Notes under the pieces: model-generated
Told to the model about the DNA's origin: nothing
What the model saw: the letters and a program-made list of their open reading frames with translations, nothing else
Database searches by the model: none
NCBI GenBank assembly: GCA_965219035.1
Contig: CBDCMR010000003.1
Location: 1,674,001-1,738,000, forward strand
Source: CBDCKN01 sp965219035
GTDB lineage: Bacteria > Gemmatimonadota > Gemmatimonadetes > Longimicrobiales > Gaopeijiaceae
DNA length: 64,000 nucleotides
Reading direction: 5' to 3'
Part shown: positions 34,560 to 43,471 of the stretch, one piece after another
How the letters are laid out: every line of letters starts with the position of its first letter
Position numbering within the stretch: position 1 is the stretch's first letter
Translations under genes and position numbers: made by a program

Positions 34560-35410
34560 GTCTCCTGAAGGCTGGCCACCACGTCCGCCATGTCCTCGTC
34601 CCCGGTTACCTTGAGGAAGATCTCTTCGAGGTGGGCCTCGCCGGAGTCGACCTGCCCGCGAAGGTCCTCCATTGTGCCCTTCGCGATGATGTCGCCGTCA
34701 CGGATGATGGCGATGCGGTCGCACACGGCCTCTACAACCTCGAGGGTGTGGCTCGAGAGAAAGACCGTCCCTCCCCGGTTCACGAAGGCCTGGAACAGAT
34801 CCTTCAGAATTCTGGCAGACCGGGGATCGAGGCCCACCATGGGCTCATCCACCACGATGAGCTCGGGTTGATGGATCAGAGCCGAGGTGATGAGGAGCTT
34901 CTGGCGCATCCCGTGGGAGTAGCTCTCGATGAGCTCGTCCTTCCATTCGATGAGGCTGAAGATCTCGAGGAGTCCGTTCGCCCGTTCGTCCGACGCGTGT
35001 TCGTCCTTGCCCCAGAGGCCCGCCACGAAGCGCAGGAACTCACCTCCCGAGAGCTTTTCGTAGAGGTAGGGCCGGTCGGGGATGTACCCGATGCGGGACT
35101 TGGCGTGGACGGGATGGACCTCCAGGTTGTTCCCTCCGATGAGGATCGTGCCCTCAGTCGGCTCAAGCACACCGGCCACCATCCGAATCGTGGTCGTCTT
35201 TCCGGCACCGTTGGGACCGAGGAATCCGAAGATCTCGCCCCGGGGCACCGTGAGGTCGATGCCGTTGACGGCGGTGAAGCCCCCATAACGTTTCACGACT
35301 CCCTCGAGCTGGAGCATTTCCGGAGTCGCGTCTTCCCCGGGCCCCACACCGTCCATGAGTTGGGCGAGGCGGGCCTCAAGGCCGGAGCTTGTTCGGGGGA
35401 CTTCGGTCAT
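34556..35410 (-). CDS. ABC transporter ATP-binding protein
   Basis: A 284-residue ATPase from ATG 35410 (GAGGA 7 bp upstream; the longer frame to 35539 runs through tandem repeats). Walker A is GFLGPNGAGKTTTIRMVAGV, the signature motif is YSHGMRQK, Walker B is LIVVDEPMVGLDP, and the switch His is in FLSSHTLEVVEAV. It has the CcmA/NatA-like layout of drug or polymer exporters. The partner is the permease at 32675-34374, separated from it by the MITE-like element. Confidence 0.92.
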   Translation of the reverse strand: MTEVPRTSSGLEARLAQLMDGVGPGEDATPEMLQLEGVVKRYGGFTAVNGIDLTVPRGEIFGFLGPNGAGKTTTIRMVAGVLEPTEGTILIGGNNLEVHPVHAKSRIGYIPDRPYLYEKLSGGEFLRFVAGLWGKDEHASDERANGLLEIFSLIEWKDELIESYSHGMRQKLLITSALIHQPELIVVDEPMVGLDPRSARILKDLFQAFVNRGGTVFLSSHTLEVVEAVCDRIAIIRDGDIIAKGTMEDLRGQVDSGEAHLEEIFLKVTGDEDMADVVASLQET

Positions 35411-35488
35411 TGAGAATCCTCTGGAAGGTTGTACTACATCGGTAGCGATCAGCCGCGGCCCGTCGCTCGGCCAGGCCCTAGGGAGGCC

Positions 35489-35550
35489 CACCAGACTGGT
35501 GCAGAGGCTCGCTAGGGGAAACTCACCAGACTTGTGCACAGGCTAGCTAG
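35489..35550 (-). repeat. two 27-bp direct repeats at the transglutaminase stop
   Basis: CACCAGACTGGTGCAGAGGC (35489, continuing TCGCTAG) and CACCAGACTTGTGCACAGGC (35524, continuing TAGCTAG) agree in 23 of 27 positions with a 35-bp period. The CTA of the second unit is the TAG stop of the upstream gene. They may be diverged members of the boundary repeat (shared TAG and CAAGT), or an independent regulatory duplication upstream of the ATPase. Confidence 0.6.
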
Positions 35551-37073
35551 ATCACCTCGATGTTGAGACGGCCGATGAGGCGGATGATCTCGACCTGTTG
35601 GGCGAGCCCTCCGATCACGAACCTGATATGTGCGGCATCGGCCGGGTACTGGCCGAAGGTCGGGTCGACCGCCACCCACTCTCCCAACCACACCTCGGGC
35701 CAGGCATGGTAGAAGAACGAGTTGTTGAGGTAGACGAGACCGACGGCCGTCCGGGCGGGAAGGCCGAGGGCCCTGGCCCTGGCCACATACAGGACCGTGT
35801 GTTCGTTGCAGTCTCCCTGCCTCGACTCGAGCACCTGTAGGGCGCTGGGCACGGAGAAGGTCACGCTCTTCTCGAGCATGCGATCTACACGGGTGGTGAG
35901 CCGTTGAGCGGCCGCCTTGGGGTCTCGGAGCCAGCGCCCCACCGCCTGGCGGGCCTCCCGCTGGATTCGCGGATCGTCGCTCTGGATCAGCGGCTCCGCC
36001 TCAAGCTCCTCGCGCATATCCATGAGCTTGTAGGGGAGCGAGAAGTCGGGCTCCACGGCCGCCCAGTTCTCGCGGCGCACGATGAGCGTGTCGCCTCGAA
36101 GCGTCTGGCGTCCCCCGTCGAGCTGGAAACCCGCCAGCTCCACTCGCGTGAGACGGAAGCGGAGCACGTCGTACTCCTCCACCGACCCTAGGTCGGCGTT
36201 GCTCCGGATGGCCGTCGACAGGATCACGTCCTGGTCGATGGCCAACGTGGCCACCCCTCGGGAGTCCTCCTGCGCCTGCCTCGCCAGCTCGTATTCGGTC
36301 TTCTCCATGGTGAAGCCGAGGGCACTCGAGGCGCTGATGACCCGCCCGTCGTGATCCACCCAGCTCTCCACCTGCACGCCACCATGGACCTCGGCGATCT
36401 TCCACGCCGGAATGGAGTCGTAGCGGGCCGGCTCCCAGCGATTCGTGCTGGGATTCAGGTATGCGCTGTCCGGAACCACGAGCGTGTCGTGCTCCAGCAC
36501 GTGGACCTCCACCGCCCTCGTGGCCAACGTGGACGGATCGAAGACCGGAAGTCGCAGGGTGTTGCCAACCTCCAGCTCGCCAGCCATGGCGATCCGAATG
36601 GGGAAAGCGGCCGAAAAGATGGGTGGCTCGGCCAGCCGGTAGGAGATCTCCTGCTCCGAGCCACCGGCATCTATGGTGACGTGGAGCGTGGAGTCGGCGC
36701 CAAGAGTCCCGTCGGCCCGAAACGTCCCGAGCTCGGAGTCCAGGGAGAAGGAAAAGGATTCCATGATGAGAGCGGGGTTGAGGCGGACCAGCGTTCGGGC
36801 CACGGCGGAGCCCGTCTGACCCAGGGCCGGGAGGTCGAGGACCATGACGTCCTCCAGCTCGAACCCCTCTGGGATCGTGTCCAGGCGCGATGTGGCCTGG
36901 CCCACGTTGCGCTCGCCCATGCGGAGCGTGTAGAAGCTCACCCCCGGAGCCAGCGCGAGCGCAGCCTCTGCCAGCCGTGTGAGCTCGGGCTGGAAGTACT
37001 CCCGCCGGACCTGCCGTCCCACCATAGCGACCCAGATCGCCACGATCGTCACGGCCAACACCTTCCGGCTCAC
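35547..37073 (-). CDS. transglutaminase-like membrane-anchored protein
   Basis: A 508-residue protein. One N-terminal transmembrane segment (VLAVTIVAIWVAMVG) anchors a long beta-rich periplasmic part. The C-terminal transglutaminase core has the complete Cys-His-Asp triad: RQGDCNEHTVLYVARARALG, FFYHAWPEVWLGEW and VAVDPTFGQ. In bacteria this fold usually acts as a cysteine peptidase or amidase, not a cross-linker. Being directly upstream of an ABC exporter, it may process or protect the exported substrate; that link is inference from gene order. Confidence 0.87.
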   Translation of the reverse strand: MSRKVLAVTIVAIWVAMVGRQVRREYFQPELTRLAEAALALAPGVSFYTLRMGERNVGQATSRLDTIPEGFELEDVMVLDLPALGQTGSAVARTLVRLNPALIMESFSFSLDSELGTFRADGTLGADSTLHVTIDAGGSEQEISYRLAEPPIFSAAFPIRIAMAGELEVGNTLRLPVFDPSTLATRAVEVHVLEHDTLVVPDSAYLNPSTNRWEPARYDSIPAWKIAEVHGGVQVESWVDHDGRVISASSALGFTMEKTEYELARQAQEDSRGVATLAIDQDVILSTAIRSNADLGSVEEYDVLRFRLTRVELAGFQLDGGRQTLRGDTLIVRRENWAAVEPDFSLPYKLMDMREELEAEPLIQSDDPRIQREARQAVGRWLRDPKAAAQRLTTRVDRMLEKSVTFSVPSALQVLESRQGDCNEHTVLYVARARALGLPARTAVGLVYLNNSFFYHAWPEVWLGEWVAVDPTFGQYPADAAHIRFVIGGLAQQVEIIRLIGRLNIEVI

Positions 37074-37100
37074 GTGCTACGCTTCATCGCCACTCAACGC

Positions 37101-37646
37101 TCAATTGCCGTTCGACACTCCATCGCCGCTCGACTCCTCACGGTCATCGTCGAACTCCTTGAGACGGGTAGCGAACACCTGCAGCTCGTAGTCCGTCGAC
37201 ACCATGACGATGACCTGCTTCGGGTATTCCTCGCGCTCCAGGTGCTCCCGCAGCACCTGTGCCATGACGTCCGCCGCCGCCTCGGCGTCCAGATTCCCCG
37301 CTCCTGTGCCGAGAGGAGGGAGGGCCAGGGTCTCGACTCCGAGTCGACAAGCATGCCGAAGGCCGTTCAGGAACGCCCTTCGTACACCAGATGCCGTCAC
37401 GGGCTCGTCGTCGGACTGAACCACCACGTGCACCATAAACGCCGCCTGCAACGCCCCGCCCGGTGTGATCACCGCTCCACCCACGGGGAGCTCACCCATG
37501 CGCTCGATGCGCTCCTCGAGCTCGGCGCCGGCCGCGGCGCCCACCGCCCGTCCCAGACTCGTCACAGGCTCCATTCTCGAGCTGACGGCCCGAAGGACGC
37601 ATTCGACCTCGGCCGTCACCAGATCGTCGCGACGAACTTCGATCAT
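37101..37646 (-). CDS. macro domain protein
   Basis: About 181 residues from ATG 37646, which overlaps the stop of the TPR gene (TGATG). Motifs of the ADP-ribose-binding macro domain: VECVLRAVSSRMEPVT near the start, GAVITPGGAL, and LALPPLGTGAGNLDAEAAAD as the phosphate loop. It could hydrolyse or bind ADP-ribose or O-acetyl-ADP-ribose. The usual catalytic Asn-Ala-Ala-Asn segment is not clear, so it may be a binding module. The C-terminus is acidic. It is co-translated with the TPR protein. Confidence 0.75.
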   Translation of the reverse strand: MIEVRRDDLVTAEVECVLRAVSSRMEPVTSLGRAVGAAAGAELEERIERMGELPVGGAVITPGGALQAAFMVHVVVQSDDEPVTASGVRRAFLNGLRHACRLGVETLALPPLGTGAGNLDAEAAADVMAQVLREHLEREEYPKQVIVMVSTDYELQVFATRLKEFDDDREESSGDGVSNGN

Positions 37647-38557
37647 CACACGTTCAGCTCCTGGGCCCGCCGATACATCTCGGCCGCGCTCTCCCGTTCG
37701 TGCTTCTTGTCGTAGAGCATCCCCAGTGTGTGGTACGCACGCCAGTTGTGTGGCTGGAGCTGGATCACCCGCTCCATCACCTGGAGGGCCTCATCCACGC
37801 GACCAAGCCTGTTGAGGGCCTCGCCCCGGTAGAAGTGAGCTGGGCCATGGTCGGGATCGTGCTTGCACACCCCGCGGAAGCCCGCCTCGGCGTCGGCGTA
37901 AAGCCCTTTCCGAAACGCCAGGAGCCCTTCTTTGGCGCGGACCTCCACGCTCTCCGGCTCGAGGCCGAGGGCTCGCTTCAACTCGACGTCGGCATCCTCG
38001 AATCGGCCCACCGCTCCGTAGGCGGCCCCCAGGCTGGCCCGCACTTGGGCGTTGTCGGGATCCACTTCACTGGCTGCGAGGAACCGCTCGATGGCCAGCT
38101 CATGGCGGCCGAGATCATCGTACAGGGTTCCGAGACCGAACTGTGCCTGGGAGTGTGTGGGGCTCTCGTCGAGGATCTCCATGAAAAGCAGCACGGCCTC
38201 CTGCATGCGGCCTTCGCGGGCCATGCGGATGGCAGTGCTCAGCCGGTCCTCCTCGGAAGTGGCCGCATCCGGGACGTCGTCAGCGCCGGGGCCGCCAGAG
38301 GGCACCTCGTCCGGCATGATCTCCTCGCGAAGGTCGGCGTCCGCAGTGACGGCCTCCCCGGAGAACGCCGTTTCAGCGAGGTCGGGAGCAGTCTCGGCGG
38401 TGGCGTCGGCCTTCCCCTCCGCCGCCTCGTCGGCGAGGTCGCTCACAAAAACGACGGGGATGACCTCGACTTCTCCTCGGTCGATGTCGGCTCCTCCGTG
38501 GTCCACCTCCCTCAACGCCTTTCGCCTTCGGATCGCCCTACGGTTCCTACTGGTCAT
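37646..38557 (-). CDS. tetratricopeptide repeat protein
   Basis: A 303-residue protein. A basic start (TSRNRRAIRRRKALREVDHG) and an acidic low-complexity region (residues 45-100) precede five to six TPR units: SQAQFGLGTLYDDLGRHELA, AQVRASLGAAYGAVGRFEDA, VEVRAKEGLLAFRKGLYADA, GPAHFYRGEALNRLGRVDEA and WRAYHTLGMLYDKKHERESA. No signal peptide, so it is likely a cytoplasmic scaffold. It overlaps CutA by 11 bp at the start and the macro gene by 1 bp at the stop. Confidence 0.88.
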   Translation of the reverse strand: MTSRNRRAIRRRKALREVDHGGADIDRGEVEVIPVVFVSDLADEAAEGKADATAETAPDLAETAFSGEAVTADADLREEIMPDEVPSGGPGADDVPDAATSEEDRLSTAIRMAREGRMQEAVLLFMEILDESPTHSQAQFGLGTLYDDLGRHELAIERFLAASEVDPDNAQVRASLGAAYGAVGRFEDADVELKRALGLEPESVEVRAKEGLLAFRKGLYADAEAGFRGVCKHDPDHGPAHFYRGEALNRLGRVDEALQVMERVIQLQPHNWRAYHTLGMLYDKKHERESAAEMYRRAQELNV

Positions 38558-38885
38558 GGGAAGACTCCGCCCGCGTGCACTCGCGCACCCACTCGAGGTA
38601 GGGCTCGTGCCCTCCCTCGACTGCCAACGTCAGGATCTCGGGAACGTCATACGTATGCAGCTCCGCAACCCTCTCGACGAGTCGCGAAGCTCGGTCTGCA
38701 CTCGTCTTCAAGATAAGCAGAACCTCCGCTTCCTCCTGCATGCTTCCGTCCCACTCGAACACGGAGGTGACGTCTGAAAGAAGGTTTCCACAGGCGGCGA
38801 GCCCCTCCTCCACGACCTGGCGAGCCAGGGCGAGGCCCGTCTCCTTGTCTCCGGCGGTGACGAAGACGACTCGCACGTCCGACAT
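38547..38885 (-). CDS. cutA: divalent cation tolerance protein CutA
   Basis: A 112-residue trimeric PII-like protein: VRVVFVTAGDKETGLALARQ, VVEEGLAACGNLLSDVTSVF, FEWDGSMQEEAEVLLILKTS, RVAELHTYDVPEILTLAVEG and YLEWVREC. All family positions are conserved. It is linked to copper tolerance and, by fold, to signalling. It begins 5 bp after the acyl-CoA synthetase stop and overlaps the TPR gene, so four genes here are tightly coupled. Confidence 0.93.
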   Translation of the reverse strand: MSDVRVVFVTAGDKETGLALARQVVEEGLAACGNLLSDVTSVFEWDGSMQEEAEVLLILKTSADRASRLVERVAELHTYDVPEILTLAVEGGHEPYLEWVRECTRAESSHDQ

Positions 38886-38890
38886 CTCGG

Positions 38891-40747
38891 TCACGGCTCC
38901 GAGAAGACGGTCTGGTCCAGCTTGTCTTCCAGATAGAACGCCTCGATGAGCTCGCGGTATCGTGCCTCCACCGCCCTCCGCTTGACCTTCTGGGTGGGTG
39001 TGAGGGTGCCGTCCTCGATGGTGAACTGCGACTCGATCAACCCGATCTTCTTGGGCGTCTCGAAGCTCGCCAGCCCCTTCAGCGCTCCGAAAACCTGCTC
39101 CTCCATGAGCTCCTGGACTTCCGTGCGAGCCAGAAGCGTCTTCGCGTCCGAAGCCTCGATACCGGTCTTCCGCGCCCAGGCCTCCAGGTTCGGAAAGCTG
39201 GGAACAATCAGGATCACGCAGAAGCTCCGGCGATCGCCGACCATCACCGCCTGCTCCACGAACTCGTTGGTCTTCAGACGATTCTCGATGGGCTGGGGCG
39301 CCACGTTCTTCCCCCCCGCCGTGACGATGATGTCCTTGATGCGGTCCGTGATCCGGAGGAAGCCGTCCTCGTCGATCTCGCCCACGTCCCCCGTGTGGAA
39401 CCACCCTTCGGGATCGATAGCCTCGGTGGTGGCCTCCGGCAGATTGTAGTAGCCCTTCATCACCTGCGGGCCCCGGATCAGGATCTCGCCTTCCTCTCCG
39501 ATCCGGATCTCGGTGCCGGGGATGGCCTTGCCGACGGTCCCAATCCTGAAGCCTTCGAACGAGTTCACGTTGGTGACCGGGCTGGTCTCCGTGAGGCCGT
39601 AGCCCTCCATGATCCAGATTCCGGCTGAGAAGAAGAAGCGATTGATGTCCGTGGCGAGGGGCGCCCCACCGCTGATGAAGTAACGGATCCGCCCCCCCAT
39701 GGCCGCCCGGATCTTCTTGAAGACGAGGGCATCCGCGAGACGGTATGCGACCTTGAGGGCGCGGCCGGGCTCACGGCCCGCCAGCTTCTCTTCGGCCCAG
39801 GCGTCACCCACTTCCCTGGCCCACTGGACGAGCTTCTTCTTGAGGCCCTCTGCCTCCATCACGGCGTTGTAGACCTTCTCGTACAACCGTGGAACGGAGG
39901 CCACGACGGAGGGCCGAACCACCTTCATATCGTCGGCCACTTTGTGGATGGAGTGGGCGTAGGCCGCCGTGTCGCCCCGTGAGAAGTACAGATAGCTGAC
40001 CATGCGCTGGAGGACGTGTGACAAGGGGAGGAAGACCAGCGCCGTATCACCCTCTTTTCGGGGAAGCATTCGCCGCGCTGCCGTCACGTTACTCCACAGG
40101 TTGTTGTGGGTGAGCATCACGCCCTTGGGGTTCCCCGTCGTGCCTGACGTATATAGGAGAGTGGCCAGACCGTCGGGCTCGGCTTCCAGGGCCATGGCAC
40201 GGAAGCTCTCGTCTTCCACCTCGGCGTCGAATTCGCGCCCCTTCTCCAGGAAGTCTTCCCACGCCAGAGCGCCCTCGGGGAGGGAGCCGGACGCGTCAAA
40301 GACCACGATCTGGATGTCCCGTCCGATCTCCCGGCTCGCGGCCCCGACCTTCTCCGCCTGGTCGGGAGTCGACGCGAAGACCAGCGACGCATCCGAGTTC
40401 TCCAGGATGTACGCCACCTGGGGGCCGGTCAGGGTGCTGTAGATGGGCACGTCCAGAACACCAGTGCAGATACAGGCGTAGTCGCAGACGGACCACTCCA
40501 TACGGGTCTCAGAGAGGATCGCCGCCCGGTCTCCCCGCTTCATGCCCAGGGCCTGGAGCCCACCGGAAACGGCCCGAACGAGGTCGTATACCGCACCGTA
40601 GCTCATATCCTCGAGGTGGTCGCCGTCGCCCGGGAAGTGCCGGAACGCCAACTCCTCGCGGCGATCCTCCACGGCCGTGAGGAAGAGCTGACTCAGCGTC
40701 CCGGGCGGAAGGTCCGCGGGATTGGACACGTAGTCGAGAGAGCCCAT
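38891..40747 (-). CDS. long-chain fatty acid-CoA ligase (AMP-forming)
   Basis: A 618-residue ANL-superfamily enzyme. The P-loop is TLLYTSGTTGNPKGVMLTHN, A5 is YGLTETSPVTN, and the A7-A8 region is GWFHTGDVGEIDEDGFLRIT with DRIKDIIVTAGGKNVAP; A10 Lys lies in TLTPTQKVKRRAVEARYREL. The layout (long N-terminus, IENRLKTNEFVEQAVMVGDR) is that of FadD15-like synthetases. It activates fatty acids to acyl-CoA for lipid synthesis or beta-oxidation. It is the first gene of a run of four (ligase, CutA, TPR, macro). Confidence 0.93.
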   Translation of the reverse strand: MGSLDYVSNPADLPPGTLSQLFLTAVEDRREELAFRHFPGDGDHLEDMSYGAVYDLVRAVSGGLQALGMKRGDRAAILSETRMEWSVCDYACICTGVLDVPIYSTLTGPQVAYILENSDASLVFASTPDQAEKVGAASREIGRDIQIVVFDASGSLPEGALAWEDFLEKGREFDAEVEDESFRAMALEAEPDGLATLLYTSGTTGNPKGVMLTHNNLWSNVTAARRMLPRKEGDTALVFLPLSHVLQRMVSYLYFSRGDTAAYAHSIHKVADDMKVVRPSVVASVPRLYEKVYNAVMEAEGLKKKLVQWAREVGDAWAEEKLAGREPGRALKVAYRLADALVFKKIRAAMGGRIRYFISGGAPLATDINRFFFSAGIWIMEGYGLTETSPVTNVNSFEGFRIGTVGKAIPGTEIRIGEEGEILIRGPQVMKGYYNLPEATTEAIDPEGWFHTGDVGEIDEDGFLRITDRIKDIIVTAGGKNVAPQPIENRLKTNEFVEQAVMVGDRRSFCVILIVPSFPNLEAWARKTGIEASDAKTLLARTEVQELMEEQVFGALKGLASFETPKKIGLIESQFTIEDGTLTPTQKVKRRAVEARYRELIEAFYLEDKLDQTVFSEP

Positions 40748-40791
40748 CCGGTTCTCCTGTGGCCTTACGGGTCGCTCGAGGCCGACGGTGC

Positions 40792-41205
40792 TCAGACGCC
40801 CTCGACCACCGTCTCGAAGTCGAGGTCTTGGCGAAGCGAGTGGAGCACGCTGCAGTACTTGTCCCGGGAGAGCTGGATCGCGCGGTCCACCTTGGGCCGC
40901 GCCTCGGCAGCCACTCCTCCCAACACGAAGGTCAGACGTAATCGTTTGAAGTAGCGGGGAGGGTCAGGGTTCCGGTCGGCATCGGCGTGAATCTCGAGGG
41001 AGCTCACGTCGACGCGGGACTTCTCGAGAATCATCAGCACGTCGATGCCCATGCAGCCCATGAGCCCCAGAAGCAGAGAATCCATCGCTGAGGCGCCGGC
41101 CTCGCCGGCCCCGTCGATGGTCACCTCGGGTCCTGACCCCGAGCGGCCCTTGAACACGTCGCCTTGCCCGGTCCAAGACAGGATCGTCTGTTTAGAAGAG
41201 CTCAT
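40792..41205 (-). CDS. OsmC family protein
   Basis: About 137 residues from ATG 41205. The two redox Cys of the peroxidase site are present in SLLLGLMGCMGIDVLMILEK and RDKYCSVLHSLRQDL, and the intervening beta-strand pattern (SSLEIHADADRNPDPPRYFK) is typical. These proteins reduce organic hydroperoxides with dihydrolipoyl or thiol donors. The start lies inside the last codons of the TPR gene upstream, so the two are coupled. Confidence 0.9.
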   Translation of the reverse strand: MSSSKQTILSWTGQGDVFKGRSGSGPEVTIDGAGEAGASAMDSLLLGLMGCMGIDVLMILEKSRVDVSSLEIHADADRNPDPPRYFKRLRLTFVLGGVAAEARPKVDRAIQLSRDKYCSVLHSLRQDLDFETVVEGV

Positions 41206-41656
41206 CCTGCGTGGGTTGAGGACCCTCGGTAGCAGGGTTCGATCCACCCTCTCCGGTGAGCCTGGCGAGCGTTTCCCGGGCATGGGACACGTGCTCGCCA
41301 GCCTCCTCGGTAGGTGCGTTCTCGAGAAAGGCGCGGAGGTGCGGGATGGCGTCCGGCTCCTGGCCGGCCCTCACGAGGAGGAACGCCAGACCGTAGTGGG
41401 CGCCGGCGGCATCGGGGTTTTTCTGGAGCACATGCCGATACGTCTTCGCGGCCTCCTCGGTCATCCCGATGCGGGTGTACGAGATGGCGATCTGCTGCAG
41501 CACTACGGAGTCCCCGGGTGACTCCTTGAGGGCCAGGCGAAACGAGGTGAGGGCTTCGTGGAACTTGCCCTCCGCCATCAAGGCGACGCCCTCGTCATAG
41601 TAGGCGACGCGCCCGGTGTCCCTGGATCCGCCGAGAACCTTGTTCCACCACGCCAT
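41192..41656 (-). CDS. tetratricopeptide repeat protein (small)
   Basis: A 154-residue protein with three TPR units: VAYYDEGVALMAEGKFHEAL, SVVLQQIAISYTRIGMTEEA and AGAHYGLAFLLVRAGQEPDA. The last 30 residues are a disordered Pro/Gly tail. It overlaps the OsmC start by 14 bp. It is probably an adaptor; partner unknown. Confidence 0.85.
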   Translation of the reverse strand: MAWWNKVLGGSRDTGRVAYYDEGVALMAEGKFHEALTSFRLALKESPGDSVVLQQIAISYTRIGMTEEAAKTYRHVLQKNPDAAGAHYGLAFLLVRAGQEPDAIPHLRAFLENAPTEEAGEHVSHARETLARLTGEGGSNPATEGPQPTQDELF

Positions 41657-41774
41657 GGAGAGAAAGCTCGGCCGCGAGAAATGGTACGACGCAACGGGCG
41701 AGCGGTCAGCCGCGAAACGCCGGAGTGGGTGGGGACGAAAGTAGAGAAGGCCGAAATGCGACGCAACGACAGGG

Positions 41775-42398
41775 TTATTGTCGTGCCGCCACCACCGCCG
41801 CCGTCTCCGAAACCAGAACTCTCATTCCCGCGGTCTCGAGGGCGGAATCCCAGCCGTCGACGCCACCCCAGACGACCACGCGACCCAATCGCGCCACGAC
41901 GCGTGCAACCTCGTGGGCGTCGAGCGGCCCCTCGTCTCCGAAGAGGACCGCGCCGCGAAGGCTCTGAGCCCGGAACGGAAGCCGGGAGCCCGCAATCAGC
42001 CGGCTGACACCCTCGGCTTCGTCCCAGCTCCGTAGCCCCGAAGCGATCCCCACGACTTCCACGACCTCCAACCTCTCGGCAAGGGCATCGGCGTGGCCCG
42101 CCATGCGTCCCAAGAGGGCCACATGACCGACGCCCTCCGTGATCCCCAGCAGACCAGCCACCTCCATGAGCGTTGGAGAGTCGGGCGCCGCGAGCGTCTC
42201 CTCGTCGTGGAGGCCGATCCGGGGTGGAGGCCGCAGGTCCCCGAATCCCTCCCGGATAGGGTAGCGCTCCCGGCAGTTCGGACAGCCCAGTGTTCCCTCC
42301 AGGACGCGCCGGTCCTCCAGCCGGTCCGCAAGGAGGATCAGCCCGAACTCGGGCCCACAGCGGGGGCAGGTGAGGCGGTCGGTGAGGAGCAGATGCAT
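41775..42398 (-). CDS. Trm112-like zinc ribbon fused to a methyltransferase-like domain
   Basis: A 207-residue protein. Residues 8-45 carry two Cys pairs, CPRC and CPNC, spaced as in Trm112-type ribbons (LTCPRCGPEFGLILLADRLE and LGCPNCRERYPIREGFGDLR). The rest has a weak Rossmann-like pattern (VGHVALLGRMAGHADALAER, VVEVVGIASGLRSW, LGRVVVWGGVDGWDSAL) without clear SAM-binding glycines, so it may be a degenerate or inactive methyltransferase. It ends about 120 bp before the small TPR gene and begins 23 bp after FolE, so it is probably in the pteridine transcript. Confidence 0.72.
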   Translation of the reverse strand: MHLLLTDRLTCPRCGPEFGLILLADRLEDRRVLEGTLGCPNCRERYPIREGFGDLRPPPRIGLHDEETLAAPDSPTLMEVAGLLGITEGVGHVALLGRMAGHADALAERLEVVEVVGIASGLRSWDEAEGVSRLIAGSRLPFRAQSLRGAVLFGDEGPLDAHEVARVVARLGRVVVWGGVDGWDSALETAGMRVLVSETAAVVAARQ

Positions 42399-42420
42399 GG
42401 GCCCTGGGCCGGGCCTTCGC

Positions 42421-43011
42421 TCACTGGGAGAGCGGGCTGTGGTCGGTCATGCAGAGGCGTAGGAACTCGTCCCGGGTCATCTGATCCTCGAGGAACGAAC
42501 CGCGGACGGCCGAGGTGATCGTCTTCGAATTCTGCTTCTGGACCCCCCGCATCATCATGCACAAGTGATAGGCCTCTACGACCACCCCGGCGCCTTCGGG
42601 CTCCACCAGCTCCCAGAGCGCCTGAGCGATCTGCTCAGTCAAGCGCTCCTGCACCTGAAGGCGGCGGGCGAAGACCTCGACCAAGCGAGCCGCCTTGGAC
42701 AACCCGATGATCTTTCCGTTCGGGATATACGCGACGTGCACCTTCCCGAAAAAGGGCAGGAGATGATGCTCGCAGAGCGAGTACATCTCGATATCCTTCA
42801 CCATCACCATGTTCCGGTGACAGTCCTCGAAGATGGCGCCGTTGATCACGTCCTCCGGTGTCATCCGGTACCCGCGGGTCAGGAAGGCCATGGACTTCGA
42901 GACCCTCTCGGGGGTTTGCTTCAGCCCCTGACGGTCGGGGTCATCGCCGAGCCGACGGATCATCTCGGCTACCAGGTCCTCGAACGAGGCTCCCGAAAGC
43001 TCACTACTCAC
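42421..43011 (-). CDS. folE: GTP cyclohydrolase I
   Basis: A 196-residue decameric zinc enzyme that converts GTP to 7,8-dihydroneopterin triphosphate, the entry to folate, tetrahydrobiopterin and queuosine. Signatures: EMYSLCEHHLLPFFGKVHVA (zinc Cys and the His pair), GLSKAARLVEVFARRLQVQE, and VVVEAYHLCMMMRGVQKQNS (second zinc Cys). It starts at GTG 43011, 8 bp inside the end of the PTPS gene, so the two are co-translated. Confidence 0.96.
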   Translation of the reverse strand: MSSELSGASFEDLVAEMIRRLGDDPDRQGLKQTPERVSKSMAFLTRGYRMTPEDVINGAIFEDCHRNMVMVKDIEMYSLCEHHLLPFFGKVHVAYIPNGKIIGLSKAARLVEVFARRLQVQERLTEQIAQALWELVEPEGAGVVVEAYHLCMMMRGVQKQNSKTITSAVRGSFLEDQMTRDEFLRLCMTDHSPLSQ

Positions 43012-43420
43012 CTGTGTACTCCACGTAGCTTCGGGGGGTCTCCCAAAGCGTCAGCTTGCTGAGCTTCACTTCGTTGGGCAGGCCGTCAGCGAGGCGGCTC
43101 CAGATCGCGACGACCATGTTCTCGGCGGAGGGGATGAACCCCGCCAGCCAGGGTACATCGAGGTTCATGTTCTGGTGATCGAGGTCCTGGATCACGCGTG
43201 ACTCCACGAGCGACTTCAGATCCCTGAAGTCCATGACGAACCCGGTCTCCGGATCCATTTCCCCCTCGACCGTCACGCGGAGCTCATAGTTGTGGCCGTG
43301 CCAGTTGGGGTTTGCGCACCCCCCGAACACCTCGTGGTTGCGCTCGTCGGTCCACTCTGGATTGAACACCCGATGCGCGGCGCTGAACTCGAGCTCCGTC
43401 GTGACTGTCACCCGGGGCAT
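43004..43420 (-). CDS. 6-pyruvoyl-tetrahydropterin synthase / QueD family protein
   Basis: A 138-residue zinc enzyme acting on dihydroneopterin triphosphate. Zinc His residues lie in FSAAHRVFNPEW and NPNWHGHNYELRVTVEGE, and the catalytic Cys in GGCANPNWHG. QDLDHQNMNLDVPWLAGFIP and SAENMVVAIW follow. The family covers 6-pyruvoyl-tetrahydropterin synthase (biopterin) and 6-carboxytetrahydropterin synthase (QueD). Pairing with FolE and a nearby pteridine-reductase-like SDR, with no queC/queE nearby, favours a biopterin-type product, but this is context only. Confidence 0.92.
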   Translation of the reverse strand: MPRVTVTTELEFSAAHRVFNPEWTDERNHEVFGGCANPNWHGHNYELRVTVEGEMDPETGFVMDFRDLKSLVESRVIQDLDHQNMNLDVPWLAGFIPSAENMVVAIWSRLADGLPNEVKLSKLTLWETPRSYVEYTGE

Positions 43421-43471
43421 GGACTCCTCGTTGGCGATTCAAGTCGTACTCGGTGGACTCGGCGGGCAACC

